DNA of 64,000 nt. Origin: Diploptera punctata (lineage: Eukaryota; Arthropoda; Insecta; Blattodea; Blaberidae). The position numbers were made by a program, and so were the translations under genes. Each line of letters opens with the position of its first letter. The first letter of the stretch is position 1. The notes below the pieces were generated by a model. It was not told the DNA's origin. It was given only the letters and a program-made list of their open reading frames with translations, and searched no databases. The stretch lies in the NCBI GenBank assembly GCA_030220185.1, contig JASPKZ010005703.1, positions 186,001 to 250,000 of the forward strand, given 5' to 3'. This document shows, one piece after another, positions 51,901-63,235 of this stretch.

Positions 51901-52406
51901 CAACCTAGCCTATAGCCAATTTTTTCTGCCCATCTCATTATATAACGTTGAATAGGAAATGTTCCGTTTCCATGCTGTAGGTACACGTTCCAATCTTCCG
52001 TGTCTGTCGGTGATAAATCGATAGTAATTTATTAATTTATCATCATCAGCAGCAGCATCATGGATCAGACCTGCTGGACTGTTCCCATCTCATGTTAGAA
52101 TAGATCTATCCATCTTTTACTCCGTCTTCCAACATTTCTTCGTCTAAGTGGTGGTTTGTAATGAATTTCTTTCGCAATTCTATTTGTTATCCATTCTATT
52201 GATGTGGTCCATCCATTCATCTCTGTATTGTGTAATTCTATCTAATAGTTTGAATATATTCAGTTATCTTCGTGTATCCTCACTTCGCCTTTGATCCATT
52301 ATTGTATAGCCAGCCACACTCCTCAGAAACCTCATTTCTGACGTTTCTATTCTTCATTCCTGGTTTTTGGTTAATACCCAGTGTTCCGATCCATATTAGT
52401 AGTGTT

Positions 52407-53722
52407 TTTTTTTTACTTTATTACATTATAATTTCAACCCGTGTTTTACCATGGGCATATCACGGGATATTTACAGTTATTTACATTTTGTTTTGCTTTA
52501 GTTTGATTGTTCAAGAGTTTATTCTTGAAGTGAGCGGAAGATGTTGGTGATGAAGTTCGTCACTGTGACGGTGTTGATGTGGTGCTGTAGTATCTGAGGT
52601 AGAGTTTGGGTTGTTAGAACAGGAGGCCGGTCTCTGGAGTACAGTGAACATTCTGTCAGAAGATGTATTGCTGTCTGTGGTGGACTTTCGGGGCAGTTAC
52701 ATAGGGGAGATGGTGACTTTTTGATCCTGTGAAGATATGTACGGAAGCGTCCGTGGTTGGTTAGGAATTGTGTAAGGATGAAGTTTGGCCATAGGGATAT
52801 AGAGAGCCGGTGGTGAATAGAGGGAATGTAACTGTTTGGTGTGAAATGATACCTCGGAGTTGGTATATGTTGCATTCCATATGTTGATGTAATAGTTTAG
52901 CAGAAGTTGCTTGGCTCGAGAAATAGGGATGGAGTTATAGGTTACAGTATTTTTATAGCTGGCAGCTATTTTTGCTAGATAATCGGCTCGTTCGTTACCT
53001 CTGATTCCTGTATGTCCTCTGACCCAGTTTAGTGAGACTTGAGTTGTCTTCTTCAGAGTGATAATTTTCTTTCTGGTGTTGACTGCTATTGGTTGTGTAG
53101 TTCTTTTGTTAGAGATGGCCAGAAGTGCTGCTTGCGAGTCCACGTGTATTGCATAGGAAGTGTTTACATTACTTTGTTGTTGGATCCAGTCCACTGCCAT
53201 TTGGATGCCTATAAGTTCTGCTTGAAATATAGAGCATTCGTTGTCCAGTCTACGTGACTCGGTGTAAATTTCTTTTGAATTTTCTTCTACGACTAATCCA
53301 GCTCCGACGTGGTTTTACCGTTTTTGATCCATCTGTGAAGATCTGTATGTTGGCTGGAATAACTGTACCTCTGTAATCTATTGTTATGATGTTGTCTTTC
53401 GGATGGATTCCTCCATATCTGGTTAATACTTCAGTCTTCTTAAGTTTGGGCAGGACTGCATTAGTGGGCAAGCCTCTACTAGCGGCTTTTATGTCTTTGC
53501 TCAGATGTAGGGCTAGCTCTATTGGCATTGTCCCTGCTATTGCTTGCAGAGCTACGTTGGAGACTGTTTTGTATGCTTTGGTCGCGAAAATTAGGAAAGA
53601 TCTTTGGATCTGCGTTAATTTGATATTAGCTCTTCTGGATAATGATTGGCTCCAGGCCTCCGCCGCATAACTGATGACTGGGAGGATGGCATGATTATAA
53701 ATCGTGAGAAGGTGGTGGTAAG
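52407..53722 (-). mobile_element. LINE with RNase H domain (I/R1/jockey group), exact 14 bp duplication
   Basis: ATATTAGTAGTGTT at 52393-52406 and 53723-53736. Minus-strand order: RT C-terminus (LPVISYAAEAWSQSLSRRAN, then RSFLIFATKAYKTVSNVALQ); RNase H with IFTDGSKT, FQAELIGIQMAVDW, IHVDSQAALLAISNK and WVRGHTGIRGNERADYLAKI. A C-terminal cysteine motif (CNCPESPPQTAIHLLTEC) follows, then 'aataaagtaaaaaaaaaa' as signal and poly(A). The D-E-D-D set of RNase H is present. It is 5' truncated with at least two frameshifts. Confidence 0.9.
52697..53200 (-). pseudogene. LINE RNase H and downstream region (167 codons)
   Basis: The open frame starts at MAVDWIQQQSNVNTSYAIHV, inside the RNase H fold after its second acidic residue. 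It carries the third acidic residue (HVDSQAAL) and the fourth (GNERADYLAK). The first residue of the domain (TDGSKT) lies in the frame 53250-53816, one base out of phase. The C-terminal zinc knuckle continues in 52519-52875. Confidence 0.8.
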
Positions 53723-53885
53723 ATATTAGTAGTGTTGGAACCACCATTGTTTTATAAACTTTTAAAAGTGTCTCCTTTCTAGTTCCTTTGAGACTTCGTT
53801 TTATGGTGCCACACATATAATTAAATTTATTTATTTTGTTTTCAATGTCTTCACTTTTTCTATATGATTTTATTAACTTATGACT

Positions 53886-54194
53886 CCATTAATTAAATTT
53901 ACGCAACTCAATAATCACTGATTTCGTGACAATGTCCATATTTGGTATTATTGTAGCATATTTTCACTTTTAAAGTAATTAAAGTTCATTTTGTTGCTTA
54001 AATTATACAAAGCACCATATTTCTATCGTATTTTTACTCTTATATGATCCATTTTAATTTTTTGTCACAACTGTTTTTCAAATGTAACTTTTCAACAATA
54101 AATCATTGTGATATAATTAACTGCAATTGGTTTAGATTTGTTAACATACCGGTATATAACAGTCTTTTTATTCAGGATTATTTCTGTTATTTAT
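53886..54194. other. No supported feature
   Basis: AT-rich, nothing recognised beyond the border of the next LINE. Confidence 0.4.
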
Positions 54195-55470
54195 ACAAGT
54201 ATCCTCAACCAAAATATACAGTTTTTTCTTCCACACTTTCCGATCTTGTGTGTCTGCTTCTGTCATATTTCTCTTCTTCATGCTGTCTTGAATTCCCTTT
54301 ATCCACGTTGGCTTTGGTCTACCATGTTTCCCTTTTACAGGCGGTATTAATTTTAATACTCCTTTCTTTGTTTCTGTGTCCCTTCTTCTCATTATACTCG
54401 TATGTCCATACCATCTTGGTTGGATTTCTTCAATCTCTTGAACAATATCCTTTTATACATTCATAATTTATCTTATTGTATTATTTTTTATTTTGTCTAA
54501 TTTTGATATCCATGCCGATCTTCTTAAAAAGTCCATTTCTGTGACTAATAATTTATTTATGTGTTTTTGCTTCAACGTCCATGTTTCCGCACCAAATAAT
54601 AAAATACTCTTCACAATTGTGTTATATACAGAGTGTAACAGGACCTCACCGACAAAATGATAGGGATGATAGGTCATACAGAGAGGATAATTTTTTTGTG
54701 AAGGAATATATAGTCGCAAACACGTCGTTTATGAGTTATGCGCAGATGAAGGTGTTCATCCATAAGGACCGGAATTGAATACAAACAAATGTACACGTAT
54801 CATTTTATTGAAAAAGACACGTTTTTAACAATAAGTGTTCAAACAATAAGTGTTTTGACGTCGTCAAAAAGAATCCTGCCATGATCGGCCGTGGTGGCCG
54901 ATCGTTGCTGCGACGATATTAAACATGCAATCAGGCACAGGGTCGACTGTTTGAACACTTATTATAAAAACATGCATTTTTCAAGAAAATGATACGTGTA
55001 CAATTGTTTGTATTCAATTCCGACCCTTATGGGTGAACACCTTCATCTGCGCATAACTCATAGACGAAGTGTTTGCAACTATATGTTCCTTCACAAAAAA
55101 TGATCCTCTCTGCATGGCCTATCATCCCTATCATTTTGTCGGTGAGGTCCTATTACACCGTGTATATTAATAAGTTAGTCCTCTTGATTATATTCCTACT
55201 CCATAAAATAGAATTTAATGTGCCAATAACTTTTTTGTCTCTATTATTCTTTTTTTCGATGTCTAATTTAGATGATCCATCTTTTTGAATTATTGATCCC
55301 AAATACTTAAAATATACCACTGTTTTAATCTTTGTTCCATTTATTTCTAATTCCTCGGAAAGATCTGAGCCCATATACTCTGTTTTATTATAGTTCATTG
55401 TTAAACCCCATCTTGAGTGTTCTTCTTCTACTTTCCTACCGATATAGTTTGCATCTTCACATCCTGAAGT
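54195..55470 (-). mobile_element. LINE, relative of 38745-39660, split by a foldback MITE
   Basis: Minus-strand order: MNYNKTEYMGSDLSEELEIN, VVYFKYLGSIIQKDGSSKLD, IGTLNSILWSRNIIKRTNLL I (to 55167); the insert; then YNTIVKSILLFGAETWTLKQ and VTEMDFLRRSAWISKLDKIK. It continues RRDTETKKGVLKLIPPVKGK and HGRPKPTWIKGIQDSMKKRN. Excising the insert and one TATA restores the frame exactly across the site. Confidence 0.85.
54629..55162. mobile_element. Foldback MITE, 534 bp, TATA duplication
   Basis: TATA at 54625-54628 and 55163-55166. Long inverted arms of ~200 bp start CAGAGTGTAACAGGACCTCA and CACGGTGTAATAGGACCTCA and include 'gacaaaatgatagggatgat' and 'gcgcagatgaaggtgttcat'. The ~100 bp centre holds a small hairpin 'gatcggccgtggtggccgatc'. 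No transposase. CA..G termini and a 4 bp duplication suggest a CACTA/Chapaev-like or Sola-like origin (inference). Confidence 0.8.
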
Positions 55471-56138
55471 GACAGTATTTTAATTTTGTTAAATTTCACT
55501 AGACTAAGTACTCTTTTAATGTGTGGACTAGAAACAAAGTAAAAACGTAATCCTTTAGTCATACGTTCACAATTTTTAATTCTTCTGCAACTTTAATAAG
55601 CGGATATTTGACGGAGAAGTTGAAATGTCTATGTTGAAATAATGAGCCTATAATAGTTATTTAGACGATTGGTTACAAAAGCAGAGGTTTAGTAACGAGA
55701 TTCTAAGAGCAGCGAGTTACTTAACCTAATTTTGTAACGCATTTTTCACAATATTTTATCTACGTTCAGAGTATTTTAGTATAATTATGTTGTATATTTA
55801 GTATATTTAATGGAATTTATTTATTGCGGAAAGAGCATGATTAGAGAAAAAGTAATGTGGGTTTTTGAAAAAAAAGTGTGATAAACAAACAAACATTGTT
55901 GTTATATTCTGCAATTTTGGGTGAATTTAAAGTAAAAATTAGCGGAGAAGGTGATCTTCACGGTTTATCAGAAAAAAATGTTAAAAGCAGTTCAAAATGC
56001 GACTATTAATATACTTTCAGAAAAGTCAAGGAATGTTTATTTACGTGGTTATACGAAATCATCATTAAAGTGTATTTTACGTTTTGATGAAGCTGTATTT
56101 CATGTTGTGATATCGTGTTTTGTGTTTTCTTAGAACAA
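55471..56138. other. No supported feature
   Basis: AT-rich. The 60-codon frame at 55951 has no domain. Confidence 0.4.
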
Positions 56139-56770
56139 AAAGTACTAGCTAATACCCAGCGTGCGCTGCTAGGTCTAAAAAATAAAAATTAATGCTTTTC
56201 ATGTTCAGTTGAATAAGTAAAAGGAAAAATAATTATAAATTTATATCGTAATTATTTTTAGATACCCCGTGCTGATTACCCGGCGTTGCCCGGAGAATCT
56301 ACTTATCCCGATCTTCTTAGCATAAATGAGCTGAAGGATAAAATTCCTTATTGAGAGTTATCTGTAAAAGAATACCTACTGTGTGCTGCTACGCTTGCCC
56401 GGGAATCTACTTATCCCGATCTTCTTGACATCAATGAAAGACAGAAATGGTTATTGTGAGTTATCCGTAAAATATAAGCATATGCTGTCGGGAACTTTTT
56501 TGTAGATTTTTTCTTTTTTTGGGATTTTCAATTCTGTGTACACTAATTTGACGTATTTGTTACGGTTTAGGCACCGCAACTCATTTAAACGTCCAAAAAG
56601 TGACTGTACAAAGGTGGATTTTAAGGGTGAAGGAGTTGAGTATTACAACTATCTTATAGCCTAAAATCTTTCCGGGAAAGTCTTGAACATTTTGCAAAAA
56701 GTCACATCACAATCGGTTGAACGTTATGGCAGCACATAAAGGATTACATGCAGATTATATATATATAAAG
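56139..56770 (+). repeat. Dispersed repeat with CCCGGCGTTGCCCGGG motif, near complete
   Basis: From 'tactagctaatacccagcgt' through 'gattacccggcgttgcccgg', two units with 'ctacttatcccgatcttctt', to 'gttgaacgttatggcagcac' and a short (TA)n. It is the opposite-orientation partner of 1-1062. Confidence 0.65.
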
Positions 56771-56999
56771 TTTTGTTGCCTAGTAACTACAAACTAAAAC
56801 GTCACTGATTGTTATAATAGTGGATAAAATTACTTAGTCGTAGTCGGTGTTCGAACGAGTGAGAATGTTGGTAGCCATGTTCTTACTTAAGCTTCCTTCT
56901 CGTTTCTTGTTATCTTAGTATGCTATAAGGAATGGACTGGGCCCCTTAAGTCGCAAGACTAATAAACATTTCTGTTCATAACTGATAGCATTGATGAAT

Positions 57000-57320
57000 A
57001 TAAATAAGGGAGCCAGGGTTTCTCCTTATCTCTGCGACGCAGGGAGGGGGGACTATATTTCTGCGGCGGATGGATATTTAGATATTCTAATAGTGACCGA
57101 TAAGCGAGCACTGAGCGACAGAGAAGGAGAGAGTCTTTGCTGCATGGCCTGGTGCGATAGTGGCGCTGCCAAGCGGTGGCAAGGCGTAGATAAAGACGCG
57201 GTACTGCCTGCGTGGAGGAGCAGTGATAAGGACGGCGGTACTGGTGCTAGACGGGTTGCAGAGATAGTGGGGGCGTCTCCAGGGGATACACCCCTTCTCC
57301 TCATTCCCATACAACTCCAG
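57000..57320. other. GC-rich island with open frames on both strands
   Basis: This ~320 bp block is clearly GC-richer than its AT-rich flanks and has several CpGs. Frames run through it on both strands (56991-57338 plus, 57053-57403 minus). Neither has a recognisable domain, signal or splice-bounded structure. It could be a first exon or promoter of a host gene, or part of an unknown mobile element. Confidence 0.35.
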
Positions 57321-57604
57321 GTCATCATATTATTGTGACAATAATTTGACAAGAGCCACCGCACAATTTTATACAACTTGTCCCTGTTTCTCAGATTATA
57401 CAATTTAACACTCGCTTCTCAATAATATTTATATTTAAAGAGGTCAAACATTAAACACTAGATCCATTTATGAAGCAAAGAATTACCATTTTATTCTAGG
57501 GAGACACTATTTTGATATAAAACTGTTTCACACATGCCTGGAAAATGTTTTAGCAACTGAAAATTAAAAAGATAATTAAAAATAATATACGATATTTGAC
57601 TGAC
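57321..57604. other. No supported feature
   Basis: AT-rich, nothing recognised. Confidence 0.4.
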
Positions 57605-57992
57605 TGTGCCCAATTCATTCCACGTGGAAACATGTGTGTTCCCCAGTAGGAGTTTCTTAACCAAGCTTAATTTAGTTATGCTAATTTATCTACAGTTGTC
57701 AACGAGTGACATATGGTTAGCACATCGCCTCAATGCGACATCTAGTAGGCAACTAAGGTATTACTTGGATGGATGAAAGTCGGTTAAATTTTGCACACAG
57801 ACCTTTTTATTCAGGCTTGCGGTTCTTTTATGAGCCTGGTTTTCACTCGGGACCCACGGATTATAGTCCCTCCCGGAGGACTTGTCTCTTGGACTTTTCC
57901 ATCCTAAAAATCCATCAACCGCGGCCGGATTTGAACACTCGTCCCTCGGAACTAGAGGCAAGGAACATATCCAGTAGCCCACCGCGGCCGAC
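57605..57992 (-). mobile_element. SINE family 1, near full length
   Basis: Minus-strand head 'gtcggccgcggtgggctact', B box 'cgagtgttcaaatccggcc', body 'ccgcaagcctgaataaaaag' and 3' end 'gggaacacacatgtttccac'. Confidence 0.8.
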
Positions 57993-58109
57993 AGGCTATA
58001 TATTTATCTTAGTTTAAATTCTTGACCACACGCCACTGGAATAGGGATATGACCTGTCAGGAAAATATTCTCTTGTTCACATGTACTTCTTTAACCACAC
58101 AAATGCATG

Positions 58110-58410
58110 GAGAGCATTCACGGATGAGAGATCAATTCACGGGTGGGGCCACCATCGAGACAGCACGAACATTTAAGACAAGATACACCAACTACTAACA
58201 CATTCTTACTAAATAATTCGAATCTGATAGGATAATTATGATGATCAGATGGTAATCGGGGATCTTTGGGCCTTAAAGTTTCACTACATTTGTCTTAAAG
58301 GGGATTAAAAAAAAAAAGGAAGAAATCCTACATAGGAAACTTCTCCCGACCGGAGATCGAACCTTGGTCCGCTACTTTACGTTGCCCAGAGACCACAGCG
58401 ATGGACTTAA
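58110..58410 (-). mobile_element. SINE family 2b copy
   Basis: Minus-strand head 'gtccatcgctgtggtctctg', B box 'ccaaggttcgatctccggtc', core 'aagacaaatgtagtgaaac' and 'aaggcccaaagatccccga', then 'tttagtaagaatgtg'. Confidence 0.7.
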
Positions 58411-58497
58411 AAGCAATGTAGTCTGTAAAAATTCACTTATCCTAATGATAGAAGGTAGTGTTTAAGGGTTAATATCTTTATATACTTTAAAATATTC

Positions 58498-58498
<1 letters not shown>

Positions 58499-58531
<33 letters not shown>
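58499..58531. repeat. (AAT)n microsatellite
   Basis: About 11 units. Confidence 0.9.
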
Positions 58532-58533
<2 letters not shown>

Positions 58534-58759
58534 ATTTAGCCTGCTAGATCTCGTAAAGGACAAGAGCCTCCTGATTAACAAAGCTCGCCTCAGTAGATTT
58601 CACTCGATAGGTGAACTGGTCCTAAGGAGTGACAGCATAGAAACTTGATGCACTTCTGCGTTTCTATGCACTTATCCAATCACTAACTAAATGCACTCTT
58701 AAGTTTTTTATTAGAGGATGGATGTTTCCAGATCTCTTCATAGCTGTACGTCTTTATAT

Positions 58760-59055
58760 ATATCCACCGCTGTAGTCTCGAGGTAGCGGGTTCGATTCCC
58801 GGTCGGGGCAGGCTCCTGTGTGTTTTTTTCGGGGTTTTCCCTCACCTATAAGACAAATTTCAAGAAGCTTATGGCCCAACGGTCCCCGAAAATCATCCGG
58901 CCATAATTAACATCCTTCATCGGTGTGGAAAGCAGCTGGAAGTTACCACACCTATAGTTCCCTAGTAAAGCTGAAAGCTGCAAAGCATAGCATGAAAATG
59001 CTATGATTGCAGTGAAAGACATGCCATGGGGCAGAATTACTATGGATGGATATAA
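58760..59055 (+). mobile_element. SINE family 2a copy
   Basis: Head 'ccaccgctgtagtctcgagg', B box 'gcgggttcgattcccggtcg', core 'cctataagacaaatttcaag' and 'ggcccaacggtccccgaaaa'. The 3' part is 'gctgcaaagcatagcatgaa'. Confidence 0.8.
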
Positions 59056-59460
59056 TTTATTTCACGGAATTTAGTTTTCATATATTTACTTTAATGAATT
59101 AAGAATAGCAAAACTAAACATTTACAAATTGTCTACCGAAATAAATTTGATATAAAAATAGGTGGTAAGTAATTGTATGCAAACGTGTTCTATAACATGT
59201 CAAGTTATTAGCACTCCGATTTAAATCTAGGCATGAAAGGTAGGATCAGAGGTATCTTATATCAGATCAAGGTTTTCTCATGTGCCATATCCATATGGCA
59301 CGAAATCTATGGCTTACTTCCCTTACGAAGGAAGTTATACTCAATATTTTTCAACCTCAAAAATAATCTAAACAAATTATTACTGACTCTGGACATTTAT
59401 GTACGAATTCAATCATGTAATTTCAATACGGAATATTTCCATCATACAATAGTTTATTAC
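59056..59460. other. No supported feature
   Basis: AT-rich, nothing recognised. Confidence 0.4.
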
Positions 59461-60170
59461 GACTATTTAACTCATGCCCCAAATGGGAGTCAATGACCAA
59501 TCACATTTAAATGATTTTTGATTTACAACCAATCACAGTCGTGTTTCGCCTAAAATTTACCAACTAAAGTTTATCATAATAAAGAAATCTCCTCCTTTTT
59601 AACATTCTGAATATGTCATAACATTAGTTTTGCAGTGACTGACTCCCGAAGAAATACGGCTACCAGATTGTATATATAGTGCATGAATGTCAGCAGAAAG
59701 CGCATACGAGAGATAATATAAAACATTTGTAACAATTGATTACACCACAAAAAAGAAAACCACTGTTTGAACTTTCTTAAACGATTATTTTCCAGGAAAT
59801 GACGCAGAAAAATATAATTGACATATTTACATCAAAGGACATCAGACATTAATTAATACCTATAACGTTGGTTATAAATTTCTCCACTAGGGTGCATTCT
59901 TACAACATTGCGATCTTTTGGCAATAAATAATATGATCTGGTTGCAGTGATCGAACAAAAGAAGCGAATGAAGCGTACCAATCGTTTCTCATTTGTTTTC
60001 AAACATCACCGTTTAGATTAAATATATAAACATTTTAAAATAACTATACTTAAATAATGATTTGTGAGTACACAGCTTAATTTGATTCGTTAAATAGTCC
60101 TAAGAAATGCCACTCTTGATTTCCTAATTCTCTAGATAAATTGGAAATCACTCGTGGCATTACTTACGAT
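59461..60170 (-). repeat. Repeat R750, copy D
   Basis: Begins 'ctatttaactcatgccccaa' and ends 'actcgtggcattactta' on the plus strand. TTACGA lies just outside both ends, a possible 6 bp duplication. Landmark order is the reverse of copy A. Confidence 0.75.
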
Positions 60171-60244
60171 AATTTTTGTACATTATTTATCTATCGGCCT
60201 AAGTGATATTTTTTTGGTAATATATTTAATGTTAGCCCAGAGGC

Positions 60245-60525
60245 ATCTTGTTTGAGGTTCAAGATTTTTTCACGTGTCATAACTCAACGGGACGTTTCGA
60301 TCTCCTTATGTGAGATCATTCTCAAGACTCAGTTTTATTCATCAACCGTAATGGAAATGATACGTTAAATGTAATTAAAATCAATCAATTAAAAAACACG
60401 TTTGATGTGTAGTAAAATATTGATTTTAATTACAATCGACTTATCAATTTCTATTACGGTTGATTAATAAAACCGAGTCTTGAGAATGATCTCACATAAT
60501 AGGTCGAAACGTCGACGAACTCTTG
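60245..60525. mobile_element. Foldback element FB5 with hammerhead-like motif
   Basis: Inverted arms (about 60290-60383 and 60417-60520) with a short spacer. Right-arm motif on the plus strand: GTC, TTGAGAAT, an imperfect stem (the left arm has GATCTC-acataag-GAGATC), GAAAC, GTC, GAC. The left arm carries the same motif on the minus strand. No clear target duplication found. Confidence 0.65.
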
Positions 60526-60782
60526 AACAAACATAACTTTGACTGAGATAATGAATTTATTATTAATTTAACTGCATCGATAGCTTCCAGTGATCAATAT
60601 AAAGCATTGAGAAGATCTGATCATTTTTTTTCTAGGAACAGCCTTTGAAGGGCTCAATCCTTGTTGCATTTTATGTTGATGATATCGGGTAATTCTAATC
60701 AGAAATAGCATTTTTTTTTATTGTAAGTCACTTTTTATCCTTATTTACTGCCCTTAATGGGTATGTAAAATGTTTGTAAATC

Positions 60783-61175
60783 GGCCGCGGTGGACTAGTG
60801 GTTATGCTCCTTGCCTCTGGTCCCGAGAGTAGCGTGTTCAAACCCGCCCTGGGTCGATGGATTTTTTAGGACGGAAAAATTCAAGGAGAAAGACCTCCGG
60901 GAGGGACTTTAAACCGTGGGTCTCGAGTCTGAAGATTTTCAGGCTCGTAAAATATCCTTAAGCCTGAATAAAAAGGCCTCTAATCAAAATTTATCGAATT
61001 CAACGTCCTAGGAATACCTTTGTTCTTTCTGCTAGATGTCTCACGTTGAGGTCAGTGTGTTGACCGCATTGAATCCATGGCATATATGGGCAAATAAGGA
61101 ACTGAAAATTAACTTGGGCTATAACTCCCATCAAGAGAGAGACTATGGCTCAACATTGGCCTATGCCATTACAGA
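60783..61175 (+). mobile_element. SINE family 1, near full length
   Basis: Head 'cggccgcggtggactagtgg', B box 'gcgtgttcaaacccgccct', body 'gaagattttcaggctcgtaa' and 'ttaagcctgaataaaaaggc', and 3' end 'ctcccatcaagagagagact'. Confidence 0.85.
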
Positions 61176-61199
61176 TACATAAAGTTTTTGTATAATCTT

Positions 61200-62010
61200 T
61201 CTTCTTCTTCTTCTTCACTTCCTGGTTTAGGCATTAGTTGTCTGTTCCGTCTTCACTAATAGATCTACGACCATCTCTTCCGAGGATGTCCGACATCTCT
61301 TCTTCCTCTCGGAAAATAATGTTTATTTGATAATCTACTTTCCTCAATTCTTTCTACATGTTCTTTACACTGAATCTTGTTAAATATCTTTTCTTTTATG
61401 GAGTAGATCTACAGTTCTTCACGGATATCCTCGTTTCTTATCTGGTCCATTCTAGTGCATCATTTTATTCTTCTTAAAAATTTCATCTCGGCTCCTTGGG
61501 TTTTACTTTCTTGTTTGGTAGTGACAATCCAAGATTCGCTCCCATACAAAAGAACAGGGACTGTAATTGTTTTATAAAATTTGAATTTTGTTTGTTTATG
61601 GGTTTTATTATTCAATGTTCTATTTGAAACAGTCATTTCGAAAACGGATCATCTATATCTGATCAAATTTAACAGGAGAGGGGGAAAAAAAACTGATTCA
61701 ACTTGTTCAGAATAAAACAGTGAATGTGAAATTGCAACTGAATAAAGTCAGAAAGTGGTAGTTGATCCATTCTCACACGGAAACGATGGAAGTAGGTATG
61801 TGAACATGGAAAGATGAGAGAAATGAATTTCAGAAAAAATTGGAGATGGTCCCTTTTCGAAATGACCGATTCATTTATTGTGCCACAAATAGCTTGAAAC
61901 TGATAGGTTTTATGTTCATTATCTTTATCATATCCATAGGTGATATCACATCCTAAATATTTAAACAAAAACTTAACCAAAGTATTTGTAAAATAAAAAT
62001 AATAAATGTT
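61200..62010 (-). mobile_element. LINE with (GAA)n tail, interrupted by a MITE
   Basis: Minus-strand order: LVKFLFKYLGCDITYGYDKD, YQFQAICGTIN (to ~61879); the MITE; then RTLNNKTHKQTKFKFYKT, VLLYGSESWIVTTKQESK, RNEDIREEL-like and ERIEESRLSNKHYFPRGRRD. It ends in five GAA units. Same family as 6190-6631 and 21540-23145. Confidence 0.8.
61626..61878. mobile_element. MITE, ~250 bp, inserted in the LINE
   Basis: Inverted ends share GTCATTTCGAAAA and continue with GGA.CATCT (left 'gtcatttcgaaaacggatca', right, minus strand, 'gtcatttcgaaaagggacca'). Removing it joins ICGTIN to RTLNNKT of the LINE. The exact border and duplication (AAAT?) are uncertain by a few bases. Confidence 0.65.
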
Positions 62011-62739
62011 CATTTTGTTGACTAAATACTGTGCTAATGACACGAAATTTGTAAATCAATAACTTGCCCGGGAAACATGTTATCACTTTGTTGTCTAGAG
62101 TAGCACAATAGCTTCATTATTTTGTAGTTAGCATCCTCCACATTTGATACTATTTATCAATCTATCTTTCCTGTGTATTTTGCTTTCCATCTGAGCACTA
62201 ATCTCAAACTAAACGGAAATGTGATTAAATCCAGAGATACCAACATCCAGGCAAAGATAATAGCGCAAGGTCCCTAAACAGACCGGCTGTTAAAACTTTA
62301 CCTTCAGTTTTATAAGTGAATGTAAATTTCGTATCATGCCAGCACGTTTTTGAATAAATTAATTCTGATGGCAGATTACAAACGCTGCTTATACTCACAG
62401 CAATACAGTATTTAAACTCGTTCTGGTTTCACGATTAAATACTCAAAATTAAGATATCGCTGCTTCACTGCCACTAAACTGTAAAATTTATACACCAGAA
62501 AATTATTTCACAGTATATAAGATCGAAATGTTTCCAAATTTAGGTCAACCACTAACGTAACTCAGTTTGTGTTAAAGTTCACATTTAAAACGCACAAATT
62601 AAGATCTAAATTCTATGTTCTTAGGTATCGTTCTTTTTGTATATACTGTTATTTCATTCACCATAATTTTTACTGCATAAATTATATTTTATACTGTATA
62701 GTTAAGATTTTGATGACAAAAATAAACATTTATAAAAGC
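62011..62739. other. No supported feature
   Basis: AT-rich, no coding signature until the LINE at 62740. Confidence 0.4.
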
Positions 62740-63225
62740 CTCCAGAGACCTGTATTTAAAAGAAAAATATTAAGGAAAATATTTGGTCCAATGTGCGAGA
62801 ATGGAAACTGGCGCATTAGATATAATGATGAATATATAAACTATATGGTGATACTGATATCATTATGACAAAAAAGATGGCAAGAATAAAATGGCTCTGA
62901 CATCGCTACAGGGAAGAGGAATCAGACATAGACCTATTTCGTAAAGTCACCATTGACGACTATAAATGGAAAACCGAAGAGTTTGACGTCCTAATATTAA
63001 CAGCTAGGAGAAGACCATTCTCCTAGCTCCAACAAAACTCCAAACAACTTACAGACAAGCACATGAAGACAGGGGTCATGACCTCAAAAGTGTCGAAACC
63101 AACACAACTACATCAATGACACGACCGGAAAGGCGGAGACTAGAGATGAATGGAGGCGCATTTTAGGGGGCGGTCAAGGCCTGCAACGGGCTGTAGAACC
63201 GAAAATGATGATGGTGGTGATATAT
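62740..63225 (+). mobile_element. RTE-like LINE fragments
   Basis: 62740-62930 reads FKRKILRKIFGPMCENGNWR then IRYNDEYIN and, after a shift, MARIKWL. 63110-63225 reads RDEWRRIL then QGLQRAVEPKMMMV with a (GAT)-rich end. The middle (62940-63100) is not recognisable, so these may be two copies or one with a replaced centre. Confidence 0.6.
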
Positions 63226-63235
63226 AATCATTGAT

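Larger units (their letters stand above)
52025..53885 (-). mobile_element. LINE with (GAT)n tail, host of an RNase H LINE
   Basis: On the minus strand: EDIENKINKFNYMCGTIKRS, LKGTRKETLLKVYKTMVVPT (53885-53737), then the insertion, then with one base shifted YGSEHWVLTKNQE, EMRFLRSVAGYTIMDQRRSE and RITQYRDEWMDHINRMDNK (52392-52030). It ends in a GAT/GCT-rich tail. C-terminal region of an RTE-like ORF2. Confidence 0.8.

Noticed and set aside
57053..57403. 116-codon minus-strand frame and 115-codon plus-strand frame as host genes
   Set aside because: Both cover the same GC-rich island, have no domain and no supporting splice or initiation context. Kept only as a GC-island observation.
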